The translations under genes and the position numbers were made by a program. Below the pieces are notes generated by a model. It did not search any database. It worked only from the letters and a program-made list of their open reading frames with translations, and was not told the origin of the DNA. This document shows positions 33,459 to 41,798 of a DNA stretch of 64,000 nucleotides, piece after piece. Within the stretch, counting starts at the first letter, position 1. Each line of letters starts with the position of its first letter. The stretch is from Solirubrobacteraceae bacterium (GTDB taxonomy: Bacteria > Actinomycetota > Thermoleophilia > Solirubrobacterales > Solirubrobacteraceae): positions 331,271 through 395,270 of the forward strand of contig JAUJOT010000004.1 in assembly GCA_030447505.1 (NCBI GenBank), in the 5' to 3' direction.

Positions 33459-34591
33459 GCGTCGAGCGCCTCGAGCGCGCGAGCGGCGTCGTGTGGCGCG
33501 TGCGCTGGCGCGAGGGCGATCGCAACCGCTCCAAGGTGCTCGGCCGCAAGCGCGACGCCGAGGCCTTCGACGCCGAGCTGAAGCGGCGGCGGCGCACCGG
33601 CGAGATCGCGCACCTCGACGCCGGCAAGGAGACGCTCGCGCAGTTCGGCGAGGACTGGTGGCGGCTATACGCTGAGCCGAACCTCGCCGCGACGACGCTG
33701 CAGGTCTATGCCGCGATGTGGGACGCCTACGTCCTGCCGCAGCTCGGCGCGCTGTCGCTGCGCGACCTGACGCCGACCGTCGTCAACCGCTTCCGGCTCG
33801 AGCTCGAGGCCGCCGGCGTCGGGCGCGGCGCGATCGCCAAGACGCTGACGCTGCTGCAGGGCGTGCTGCAGCGCGCGTGCGAATGGGAGCGGCTGGCGTC
33901 CAACCCCGTGCGCGCCGTGCGCAAGCCGCGGCCCGCGCAGCGGCGCAGCGTCACGCCGCTTGCGCCAGACACCGTCGAGCAGATGCGCTTCTGGCTGCTG
34001 CACCGCGACCTCATGCGCGACGCGACACTCGTCTCGGTCCTCGCCTACGCCGGCCTGCGGCCAGGGGAGGCGTTCGCGCTGACGTGGGCGAACGTCCGCG
34101 AGCGCACGCTGCTCGTCGAGGCGGCGGTGAGCCTCGGCACGGTCGCCGAGACGAAGACGCGCCGGCGTCGCACCATGCGCACGCTCAAGCCGCTCGCCCA
34201 GGACCTCGCCGAGTGGCGCCTGCGCGCCGGCCGCCCGCCGGACGGGCAGTTCGTCTTCCCCGCGCACGATGGTGGACCGTGGTCGCCGGATGACTGGAAG
34301 AACTGGCGGCGGCGGACCTTCTGGCCCGCCGCCGCGGCCGCCGGCCTGACCGGCGCGCGCCCGTATGACCTGCGCCACTCGTTCGTCTCGCTGCTGATCG
34401 CCGAGGGCCACAACATCGTCGAGGTCGCCCGCCAGGCCGGCCACTCGCCGAAGATGGCGCTGGACACCTACGCGCACGTCTTCGACGAGTTCGACCCCGC
34501 CGAGCGCGTGACCGCCGCCGACCGCATCCGCGATGCGCGCAGGGAGATGCAGCGCCGCTGGCGCCAACCGACGCTGTTCGACATCGCATGA
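33455..34591 (+). CDS. int: Tyrosine-recombinase integrase of the second element
   Basis: A 378-aa integrase. The N-terminal arm-binding part is WRVRWREGDRNRSKVLG; catalytic residues are Arg202 (GLRPGEA), Arg307 in PYDLRHSF, His330 (QAGHSP) and Tyr339 (LDTYAHVF). It is not a copy of the prophage integrase; the two differ throughout apart from the catalytic motifs. Starts GTG 33455; its stop overlaps the next gene's ATG (ATGA). Confidence 0.93.
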   Translation: MSVERLERASGVVWRVRWREGDRNRSKVLGRKRDAEAFDAELKRRRRTGEIAHLDAGKETLAQFGEDWWRLYAEPNLAATTLQVYAAMWDAYVLPQLGALSLRDLTPTVVNRFRLELEAAGVGRGAIAKTLTLLQGVLQRACEWERLASNPVRAVRKPRPAQRRSVTPLAPDTVEQMRFWLLHRDLMRDATLVSVLAYAGLRPGEAFALTWANVRERTLLVEAAVSLGTVAETKTRRRRTMRTLKPLAQDLAEWRLRAGRPPDGQFVFPAHDGGPWSPDDWKNWRRRTFWPAAAAAGLTGARPYDLRHSFVSLLIAEGHNIVEVARQAGHSPKMALDTYAHVFDEFDPAERVTAADRIRDARREMQRRWRQPTLFDIA

Positions 34592-35626
34592 GCAGCCCGA
34601 ACGGATACGCCGCCGTGCACCGCTACGACGGCGCCGTCATCGAGCGCGACGAGCGCGAGCAGGTCATCCCGATCGCCGTGCAGCCGCGCGACCTGGCGAT
34701 CGTCCGCGACGTCTGGCGCTACCGCTTCCTGACAACCGACCAGCTGCTCGAGCTGTGGTGGCCGGGCGCGTCGGCAGGCGGGACGGCGCCGGCTCGTCAA
34801 GCTCTTTCGCGCCGGCTACCTCGAGCGCTTCCGTCCCGTCTCGCGCCGCGGCTCGTACCCATGGACGTACCACCTCGGCGCCGACGGGCACCGCATGCTC
34901 GTCCAGTCGGACACGATCGATCGCAGTCACCGCTTCAAGCCGCGCGCGATCTACGACTACGGCCACGTCCTGCACGACCTGCAGCTCAACAACTGGATCC
35001 TCGCCTGGCGGCGACTGCTCGGCCACACGCTGCTGGACTGGCACGGCGAGACCGAGATCCACCCGCCGGCCGGCCTGCGCCGCGACTCACGCGACAGTCG
35101 GCTCTTCGTCGCCGACGGTTCCGGTCGCATCGTCAGCGACCTGCGCGACGAACGACCACGACTGCTGCGACCCGACGCCATCATCGAGGTCGAGGACCCC
35201 GACAGCTACATCCCACTGACGTACTACATCGAGTTCGACCGCACCCGCCGCGTCGACAAGAACTACGACAAGTTCCGCCGCTACGACTGCTTTCTCAACT
35301 ACTGGTGGCACGAAACCGACGTCGGCCTGCTCGACGCGCCCTACGTGATCTTCATCTGCCAGGACCGCGACCACGCCCTGTCGTTCCTCAACGCCGCCGA
35401 CCGCGACCTGACCGGCAACATCGACCGCCACTGGGGCGACGAGCTCGATTGCATCGGCCGCCAACGGATCATGTTCTGCCTCGAGCACAGCATGTACGAG
35501 CACAGCCCGCACGCCTTTCAAGTCCCCGAGCAGCCCCGGCATCGCGACGCGGGCGAGGAGCGACGGCGCCCGATCCGCACCGTGCTGCCCGGCGACCGGG
35601 ACGCGACGCGCAGCACGGGCGCATGA
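34588..35626 (+). pseudogene. Replication-relaxation family protein, frameshifted
   Basis: Matches the actinobacterial plasmid/integrative-element 'replication-relaxation' family. The first frame (34588 to about 34770) reads PRDLAIVRDVWRYRFLTTDQLLELWWPG, the winged-helix start. A second frame (about 34770-35626) continues RRRLVKLFRAGYLERFRP, then RPDAIIEVED, YYIEFDRTRRVDKNYDKFRRYDC, a nuclease-like core, and ends TRSTGA. One base must be restored near 34765-34790. The family is thought to act in replication or transfer of the element; biochemistry is not established. The frameshift may be a sequencing error. Confidence 0.75.
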
Positions 35627-35672
35627 CGACCGAGGTGTATGCGAGCGACTGTCGGAGGTGTACGCTCCAGCG

Positions 35673-35885
35673 GTGGCCAAGCGCACGAACATCAACCTCG
35701 ACATGGACCTCGTGCAGCAGGCCGCACAAGCGCTCGGCACCCGACGGACGACCGACACCGTCCACGAGGCGCTGCGCGACGTGATCGACCGCGCCCGCCG
35801 CGCGCGCCTGGCGCAGCGCGAGTTCGAGGACCTGACGCCCGAGTCGCTTGACGCGATGCGTCGCCCGCGCGGCCGTTCGGGGTGA
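35673..35885 (+). CDS. vapB: VapB-type antitoxin
   Basis: A 70-aa ribbon-helix-helix protein: AKRTNINLDMDLVQQAAQALGT binds DNA and the C-terminal EFEDLTPESLDAM is the toxin-neutralising tail. GTG 35673 with GGAGG at about 35655. Near-repeats CCGAGGTGTATGCG and CGGAGGTGTACGCT lie upstream (35628-35667), a candidate autoregulatory operator. Overlaps vapC by four bases. Confidence 0.85.
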   Translation: MAKRTNINLDMDLVQQAAQALGTRRTTDTVHEALRDVIDRARRARLAQREFEDLTPESLDAMRRPRGRSG

Positions 35886-36307
35886 TCGAGCTGGCCGACA
35901 CGAGCGCGTGGATATGGTCGCGCCGGCGCGCGCATCCGCAGCTGCGCGAGGCGTTCGACACCGCCCTCGTCGACGGACGGCTCGCAACGTGCGACATGGT
36001 GCGCCTCGAGCTGCTCTACAGCGCCCGCAACGCGCAGGAGTTCGCCGAGATCCGCGACGAGCTGGACGCGCTCGTCGACTGCCCGATCCGCGAGGAGCAA
36101 TGGCAGCGCGCGCTGTGGGTCTACGAGCAGCTCAGCGCGCAGGGTGGGGCGCACCAGCGCTCGGTCAAGCATCCCGACCTTCTCATCGCCGCGGCCGCAG
36201 AGGGCGCCGGCATGGCGGTCGTGCACTACGACGAAGACTACGACCGCATCGCCGAGGTCACCGGCCAGCCGACCCGCTGGCTGGCGCCCGCGGGCACCCT
36301 CCGCTGA
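35882..36307 (+). CDS. vapC: VapC-type PIN-domain toxin
   Basis: A 141-aa ribonuclease toxin with the acidic PIN set: Asp6 in ELADTSAWIW, Glu in VRLELLYS near 41, Asp in KHPDLLIAAAA and Asp in YDEDYDRIA. Starts GTG 35882 within the antitoxin end. As stabilisation module it would select against loss of the second element. Confidence 0.92.
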   Translation: MIELADTSAWIWSRRRAHPQLREAFDTALVDGRLATCDMVRLELLYSARNAQEFAEIRDELDALVDCPIREEQWQRALWVYEQLSAQGGAHQRSVKHPDLLIAAAAEGAGMAVVHYDEDYDRIAEVTGQPTRWLAPAGTLR

Positions 36308-36343
36308 GCGGGCGAGCCTGTTGCGCCGTCTCGCGCGCCCTGG

Positions 36344-36371
36344 TGATCTCTATGTGTTGATCTCTAGTTGT
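36344..36371. repeat. Two tandem 14-bp repeats (iteron-like)
   Basis: TGATCTCTATGTGT (36344-36357) is followed directly by TGATCTCTAGTTGT (36358-36371), 12 of 14 identical. The stretch is A/T-rich against a G/C-rich background, 37 bp before the large palindrome. Confidence 0.6.
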
Positions 36372-36407
36372 TGCCCTGTAGGCGTTGCGTCCTGAGCGAA
36401 ACAGTCG

Positions 36408-36561
36408 GCCGCCCCGCCCCCGGCCGAGCACCCGCATCACGCCTGGGCTTTCGAGGAAGGGGGGTCCACCGCTTCGCGCTGGACCCCCCTTCCTCGACCT
36501 GCCACATAAATCAGGCAGGGCAGCCCAGGCGTGATGCGGTGGGGCCGGGGGGCGGGGCGGC
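36408..36561. repeat. T-shaped nested palindrome (three-way junction), candidate origin or processing site
   Basis: Outer arms: CGCATCACGCCTGGGCT (36433-36449) pairs perfectly with AGCCCAGGCGTGATGCG (36522-36538), and outside that GCCGCCCCGCCCCC...GGCC pairs with GGCC...GGGGGCGGGGCGGC with small bulges. Inside are two hairpins: a perfect 18-bp stem (36451-36468 with 36480-36497, 11-nt loop) and a 6-bp stem CCTGCC/GGCAGG (36498-36519). The 154-nt unit can fold on either strand as an outer stem with two side arms. Confidence 0.85.
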
Positions 36562-37018
36562 GGTAAGCGAAGGAGTCGAGCAGGAGCAGGAGTCGGGGGG
36601 AGACGAGCAGGGAGTGGACGGTCGCGCGGGAACGGGATCAGGATCAGGATGAGCGGACGGAGATGAGGACGAGGGGACGGAGTCGCGCGTCGGTGTCTGG
36701 GTCGTTAGGCGTCGTCGGATCGTTCTCGCTCGTGATGCTCGACCTCGTGCTCGCCGTCTTCGCGCCCGGGCCCTCATGCTCGCACCCGAGGCTGCCCCGC
36801 CCGCTCCGCCGGCCGGTGCCCGTCGCCGCCCGACTCGTGCGCGCGGCTTGCTCGCGCATCCGCGCCACGCGGCGCCAGCACCGCTGCCCGCGAGGGATCG
36901 GTGGCGGCAAGGGCCCGCAAACGCGCCAGCGCCACGCGCGGGCTCCTCGCGTCGAGCGCGTGGACCCACAGCTCCATCGCGCCCGACTGCGACGCTCGCC
37001 GCCCGGCCTGCCGAACCC
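36562..37018. other. Purine-rich, repeat-containing stretch without a supported gene
   Basis: 36562-36700 has short direct repeats on the plus strand (GAGCAGGAGCAGGAG, GGATCAGGATCAGGAT, GGACGGAG twice). 36700-37018 has open frames on both strands, of which the minus-strand segment MELWVHALDARSPRVALARL looks most protein-like, but no start, end or family can be defended. Confidence 0.4.
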
Positions 37019-37459
37019 TCACCGTGTGCGCGGCCCGGAGGCAAGCGCACGCAAGTCCGCACGGACCTGCGCATCGCGGCGCTCTGCGGCCTCGTCCAGC
37101 CACCGCCACCGAACGCCGTCGAGGATCTCGAACTCCGCGCGCCCATGATTATCGATCCGCTCGACGTCAAGCGCGACGGCGGCGACGTTGTCGGCACTCC
37201 CAAGCGACTCCAAGACGACTGCGGCGCGCCCACGTGCCGTGAACGCAACGTTGTCTGCGCCGACGAGCGACAACGCCGCGCGCGGATCCGCACGCAACCG
37301 CGTGAGCGATCTGCGGCCATGTCCGAGCGCGAAGAGGACCCGACGCGGGCCGGCGCGGATCGTCGTCGAAACCGGTATCGCGTGCGGCATGCCGACGCCG
37401 ACCGTCGACAGGATCGCGACCGTACCATCGCGCCACTCGGGCAGCTCGCCGGTCGTCAT
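37019..37459 (-). CDS. Pyridoxamine 5'-phosphate oxidase-family (split-barrel flavin) protein
   Basis: A 146-aa protein of the FMN/F420-binding split-barrel family: ELPEWRDGTVAILSTVGVGMPHAIPVS, then RVLFALGHGRRSLTRLRADPRAALSLV and FTARGRAAVV. The 'HAIPVS' and 'SLTRLRADPRAALSLV' blocks correspond to substrate and cofactor edges of the barrel. Such proteins include heme, biliverdin and F420-dependent reductases; which is not visible. Low similarity elsewhere makes the type call moderate. Confidence 0.75.
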   Translation of the reverse strand: MTTGELPEWRDGTVAILSTVGVGMPHAIPVSTTIRAGPRRVLFALGHGRRSLTRLRADPRAALSLVGADNVAFTARGRAAVVLESLGSADNVAAVALDVERIDNHGRAEFEILDGVRWRWLDEAAERRDAQVRADLRALASGPRTR

Positions 37460-37664
37460 CCCGTGAGTATCGCCGCCGACCTTAGCGACCGCGGTACCAG
37501 GCGCTTGGGGACGATAGCCCGCGACTCAGTCGCCGTAGCTACTTGCGCGGAAACCGACCCGGAGCGGCGGCTGCTTCGTCCAAGAAGGGAGCGCCGCCGC
37601 ATCGTCGCAATCGTGGCCGGTCGCGTGGGAGGCGCGCTCCTTCCCCGGGGCGCTGCTTTCGTCG

Positions 37665-37826
37665 GTGGCTGTCGCGCAAAGTTCTCCGGGCCCCGATTCG
37701 CGGGCTCCAGCGGGCTCGTTCGGGCGATGCGTCGCGACGGGCTCCGGATCGGGTCGCGTGGGGGCGGGCGTTGGGAGCCCCGTGAGCGTTGGTGTCCCGT
37801 CAGGGCGCTGCAATGGCCAACTGAGG
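37665..37826 (-). mobile_element. Inverted remnant of an IS1182-family element (right end)
   Basis: The first 16 bases GTGGCTGTCGCGCAAA equal both termini of the IS at 38875-40461, and similarity continues through about 160 bp, including the end of a transposase gene on the minus strand (QLAIAAP then stop at 37800-37802), identical in protein sequence to the end of the intact copy. The remaining IS is missing; the HNH gene lies where its body would be. Outside the terminus is the half-palindrome GCGCTGCTTTCGTCG, like the target of the intact copy. Confidence 0.75.
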
Positions 37827-37948
37827 AGCGGCGCTGTGCCGACGCAGTGTCGTGTAGCGATTGACGCGTACGGGGCTGTGGAGCCGCCGCGAAGCTCAGC
37901 ACTCGCTATCAATATGTCCGACCGGTTTGCGTCGTACAATTTGCCGGC

Positions 37949-38791
37949 ATGGGTGACAAGAGGCCGCCGATCGCTGCACCGATCAAGCGGGCTGTTCGGC
38001 AGCGATGTGGCTTCGGCTGCGTCATCTGTGGAATCCCGATCTACGAGATCGACCATCTCATTCCATACAGCGAGGTGAAGGAACACGATCCGGATAACCT
38101 GGTTCTGCTGTGTAAGCAGCATCACGGCGAAAAGACGCTCGGTCTCCTCCCGCCCGAGATCCTCGCCACGGCGAACGCGCAGCCCTACAACGGTAGGACT
38201 GGCGTTTCCGCTCCGCAGCCCATTCGCTATGTCGGCGAAGGCTGCGAGTCGGTAATCGGCTCCAATCGGCATGTATGGCCGAGGCTTGGCGACGGGATGC
38301 TGACCGTGCCGCTGCTCGTGGACGACACACCGATCGTCCTATTCCGAGCAGAAGACGGGCATTTGTTGCTGACCGTCCAGCTCTTCGACGAGCATAACGA
38401 GATGCTCGTCCAGATCGTCGACAACGAGCTCGTCTTCTCGGTGGAGCCCTGGGATGTCGAGTTCAAGGGCCGCGACCTGACGGTCCGCGGCGGCCCAAGA
38501 GACATCTTTGTGCACATGCATTTCGCACCGGCGGATGCACGTATCACGATCGATAGAGGTCACATCTGGCGGAACGGCATAGAGATTGCGATCCATCCAG
38601 ACCGAGTTGTTCTGTTACCGAACAACAACGTCATCTCAGGCGGTACCGCCGTCAATTGCCTCGGGGGACTATCCACGGGTGATGTCCCGGATGGCGTAGG
38701 AGGTTTCGCGTATGTCGGCACGGCGCGTCGGCCGTTTGCGGCCGACAACTCCACTGAACCCTCAGTCCGCAAACTCGTACGGCGCGCATAG
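37949..38791 (+). CDS. HNH endonuclease-domain protein with beta-rich C-terminal domain
   Basis: A 280-aa protein. The HNH/beta-beta-alpha metal domain is at residues 13-60: C24-x2-C27, D35-H36 in IYEIDHLIPY, N50 in HDPDNLVLL, then C55 and H58-H59. Residues about 100-250 are beta-strand-rich with LFRAEDGHLLLTVQLFD, GGPRDIFVHMHFAP and NGIEIAIHPDRVVLLPNNN, not recognised. A TACAAT hexamer (37935-37940) only nine bases before ATG suggests leaderless transcription. Codon use is less GC-biased than in neighbours, suggesting recent acquisition. A defence or cargo nuclease is possible. Confidence 0.75.
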   Translation: MGDKRPPIAAPIKRAVRQRCGFGCVICGIPIYEIDHLIPYSEVKEHDPDNLVLLCKQHHGEKTLGLLPPEILATANAQPYNGRTGVSAPQPIRYVGEGCESVIGSNRHVWPRLGDGMLTVPLLVDDTPIVLFRAEDGHLLLTVQLFDEHNEMLVQIVDNELVFSVEPWDVEFKGRDLTVRGGPRDIFVHMHFAPADARITIDRGHIWRNGIEIAIHPDRVVLLPNNNVISGGTAVNCLGGLSTGDVPDGVGGFAYVGTARRPFAADNSTEPSVRKLVRRA

Positions 38792-38874
38792 CGAACGCGA
38801 CTCGTGAGGGGCGCTGCTCGTCCGCGTGCGCCGAGTGCTCCCGCACCGACGATCAGAGAGCGCTGCTCCTCGCG

Positions 38875-40461
38875 GTGGCTGTCGCGCAAACCCGGGGTCG
38901 TCCGGGGGTCTTAAGACAATGCGGGCATGCCCCAGAACTTCTTGTCGTGCGAGCGTGAGCAGGTCTTGTTGATGCCGCCCAGTCTGCGCGACTGGCTGCC
39001 GGATGATCACCTGGCGTGGTTCATGCTCGCGACCGTCGAGGAGCTCGACCTCGGGGCGTTCTACACGTCATATCGCGCCGATGGTCACGGCCGCGCGGCG
39101 CACGATCCGGCGATGATGGTCGCGTTGTTGATCTACGCGTATGCGCGTGGGCAGCGCTCGTCGCGGGGTATCGAGCGGGCGTGTGTGGAGGACATCGCGT
39201 TTCGGGTGATCGCCGCCAACCAGGTGCCCGATCACGCCACGATCGCCAGGTTTCGCCAGCGTCACGAGGACGCGATCGCCGAGCTGTTCAGCAGCGTCCT
39301 TGGGCTGTGCGCGCGGGCCGGGATGGTGCAGGTCGGGGTGATCGCGATCGACGGCACGAAGATGCACGCCAACGCCTCCCAGCACGCCAACCTGACTACG
39401 AGCGGATCGCCCGGCAGATCGTCGGCGAGGCCGACGAGATCGACCACGAGGAAGACGCGATACACGGCCGCGAGCGCGGCGATCAGTTGCCGCCCGAACT
39501 CGCGACACGCGAGGGCCGCCAGCAGTGGCTGCGCGGCGCCAAGCGCGACCTCGACGAGCAGCGCGCCGCCGAAGCAAGGCCGATCCCGCGCTCCCGGCAG
39601 CAGCGGTTGGTGGAGGCAAAGCGCCGCTTGGACGAGGAGCTGGCGGTCGAATGCGCCGCCAACACGGCGTATGAGCACTACCGCGCGCACGGCCGCCAGA
39701 AGAACGGCCGGCGGCTGTGGCCGCCACCAAAGCCCTACACGCCACCCGACATCCCGACCGGGAAGATCAACCTGACCGACCCCGATTCGCGCAACGTCAA
39801 GACCCGGGGCGGCTACCTGCAGGGCTACAACGCCCAGGCCGCCGTGACCGCCGGGCAGATCGTGATCGCCGCCGAGATCTCCGTCAGCTCACCAGACTTC
39901 GGGCTCCTCGGCCCGGTCATGGACGCCGCCCTGAGCGAGCTTGAGGCGGTCGGCGTGACCGACACGCCCGGCGTGCTCGTCGCCGACACCGGCTACTGGC
40001 ACCAGGTCCAGATGGACCAGATCGTCGAACGTGGCATCCAGGTCCTCATTCCGCCCGACGCCGGCAACCGCACGACCCCTCGGCCCGGCTGGGACGGAGG
40101 CATCTACGCCTTCATGCGCCGCGTCCTGCAGACCAACCTCGGCGGCGATCTGTATCGCAAACGCAAGGGCATGATCGAACCCGTATTCGGTAACACGAAG
40201 TTCAACCGTGTCGATCGCTTCCAACGCCGCGGCCGCTCCGCCGTGCGCTCAGAGTGGCGGTTGATCACCGCGACGCACAACCTCATGAAGCTCCACACTC
40301 ACCAGCTGGCCATCGCAGCACCCTGACAGACGCTGCAGGGGCTCACGAAGCCCCACGCGCGCACTCAGACGGCCTGATCTCGAGCGCGACGCGACGCATC
40401 GGCCAGACGACAGCCCTCAAGCCCGCCAAACCGGGCTCGCAGGACTTTGCGCGACAGCCAC
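38875..40461 (+). mobile_element. IS1182-family insertion sequence
   Basis: 1587 bp with 16-bp perfect inverted termini GTGGCTGTCGCGCAAA (38875-38890) and TTTGCGCGACAGCCAC (40446-40461). Flanking CGCG at 38871-38874 and 40462-40465 is the likely 4-bp target duplication. Closing up the flanks gives AGAGCGCTGCTCCTCGCG + CAATCGAGCGCTCT, a palindromic repeat also found intact elsewhere in the window. Confidence 0.88.
38927..40326 (+). pseudogene. IS1182-family transposase, frameshifted
   Basis: DDE transposase. First frame (38927 to about 39395): LPPDHLAWF-type start LRDWLPDDHLAWFML, VARGQRSSRGIERAC region and the first Asp in VIAIDGTKMHANAS. Second frame (about 39395-40326): DYERIARQIVGEADEID, the second Asp in PGVLVADTGYWHQ and the Glu in RKGMIEPVFGNTKFNR. 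One base must be restored near 39395 to join the frames. Transposition in trans or a sequencing error are both possible. Confidence 0.85.
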
Positions 40462-40608
40462 CGCGCAATCGAGCGCTCTGACTACGCTCCTCCTCCCGTC
40501 CATTGCGGCAGTCGGGAGGCGAGGATCGGTGCAGCCGATGCCATCGCTGCTGGCTGGCCACGGGTGCCGCGCCGCGCCTCTTGTCGCGACGCGGCCCGGT
40601 CTCACCTT

Positions 40609-41742
40609 TCAGGCGGCGCTGCGAGCGCCGATTTCGTTGCGTACTCGCGCGGCGGCGCGGGAGAGCGCCTTGAGCTTCTCGATTGCGCAGAAGCGGGGTA
40701 GGGCCTTCAGCCCGCAGTCGGTCGTCAGGTAGACGCGTTCGGGCTCGATGTGCTCGAGCACCTTGTGGATCCGCTCGACGATCTCGTCGTCGGTCTCGAT
40801 GTAGAGGGTGCGGATGTCGATCACGCCGACCTGCACCTCCTTGTCGGGCGCGATCTCCTTCAGCGCGTGGACGTCGGCCATGTCGCGCAGGGCGAAGTCC
40901 AGCGCGTACTGCTTGACGTTGACCTCCTGCCAGCGCTCCAGCACTCGCGGCAGCGCGTCCTCGATTGTGCGGAACGTGTTGCCGTAGCCCGCTCCCAGGC
41001 ACGAGTGCCAGGCAATCTTCGCATCGACGCCCTCGATCCACGCGTTGAGGACGTCGATCACCCAGGTGGCGCCGTCGTCCCAGGCCAGCCGCCAGGCGCC
41101 GAGGTCCTCGATCTGGATGAAGTCGGCGCCGCGCGCGACGAGGTCCTTGAGGTCCTGGTTGAAGATCGGGACGAGGTCCTCCGCCAGCCGCCGCTCCGAG
41201 TCGTACTTCGACCCGGGCACGTTGAGGTCGACGTGGAACGTCAGGTTGGGCGGGCCGGCACCGACGGACACCTTGAGCGGGCGGTCGGTCAGCCCGCGCG
41301 CGACCTGGTACATCTCGCCGAGCCGCGCGGGAATGCCCTGGCTGACCTCGTCGGTGACGGAGGTGCCGCCCCAGTCGTGCATCCATGCCGCCTGGCTGTA
41401 GTCGGGGTTCTCCTCCTTCTCGATCTCGCGCGCGATCGGGTTGGGCAGCTTCGCCTTGCTGAAGCCTCCGAGGCGCTCGTACCAGTACCAGACGAAGGAG
41501 CCGATCGCCCCGCCGTACTCGTCGAAGTGCATCTGCCCGTCGGTGACGATGTCCAGGCCCGCGATCTCCTGGTCCTTGATGCACGCCGCGGTCGCGTCGC
41601 GGTAGGCCTGGAAGTTCTCCTCGAGCTTCCACCACTCCAGCAGGTCGGCGCCCTGCACGTTGTACTGCTGATACCAGCGGGGCTTGGGATAGGAGCCGAT
41701 CATCGTCGTCGGCAGGATCGTGTCGGTCACCTTTGTCGGCAT
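40609..41742 (-). CDS. MetE-like (cobalamin-independent methionine synthase family) protein
   Basis: A 377-aa protein with the C-terminal catalytic fold of MetE only ('core MetE' size). TTMIGSYPKPRWYQQYN opens the barrel; GLDIVTDGQMHFDEYG is the family block; zinc ligands are the His-x-Cys in AWHSCLGAGYGN near residue 245 and the Cys in YLTTDCGLKALPR near residue 345. Such proteins move methyl groups to a thiol. As the last gene of the catabolic operon it may take a methyl group from the degraded substrate. Ends 150 bases from the IS. Confidence 0.8.
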   Translation of the reverse strand: MPTKVTDTILPTTMIGSYPKPRWYQQYNVQGADLLEWWKLEENFQAYRDATAACIKDQEIAGLDIVTDGQMHFDEYGGAIGSFVWYWYERLGGFSKAKLPNPIAREIEKEENPDYSQAAWMHDWGGTSVTDEVSQGIPARLGEMYQVARGLTDRPLKVSVGAGPPNLTFHVDLNVPGSKYDSERRLAEDLVPIFNQDLKDLVARGADFIQIEDLGAWRLAWDDGATWVIDVLNAWIEGVDAKIAWHSCLGAGYGNTFRTIEDALPRVLERWQEVNVKQYALDFALRDMADVHALKEIAPDKEVQVGVIDIRTLYIETDDEIVERIHKVLEHIEPERVYLTTDCGLKALPRFCAIEKLKALSRAAARVRNEIGARSAA

Positions 41743-41798
41743 GGCGCTACCTCTCTTCTGGACGTCGAGTGGATTTTTCGGAGAAAGCGGGCGTGACC

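Larger units (their letters stand above)
33028..36561. mobile_element. Second integrative element abutting attR (right border unknown)
   Basis: Directly after attR come an excisionase-like gene, a tyrosine integrase, a replication-relaxation protein, a VapBC pair and an origin-like palindrome, all on the plus strand with overlapping starts and stops. No third copy of the 47-bp repeat was seen to the right, so the element may have lost its far end, or uses a different site. Tandem integration at one tRNA is the simplest reading. Confidence 0.6.

Noticed and set aside
36774-37109. Minus-strand frame with a helical MELWVHALDARSPRVALARL segment
   Set aside because: Looks partly protein-like but overlaps the better-supported split-barrel gene and has no definable start or family.
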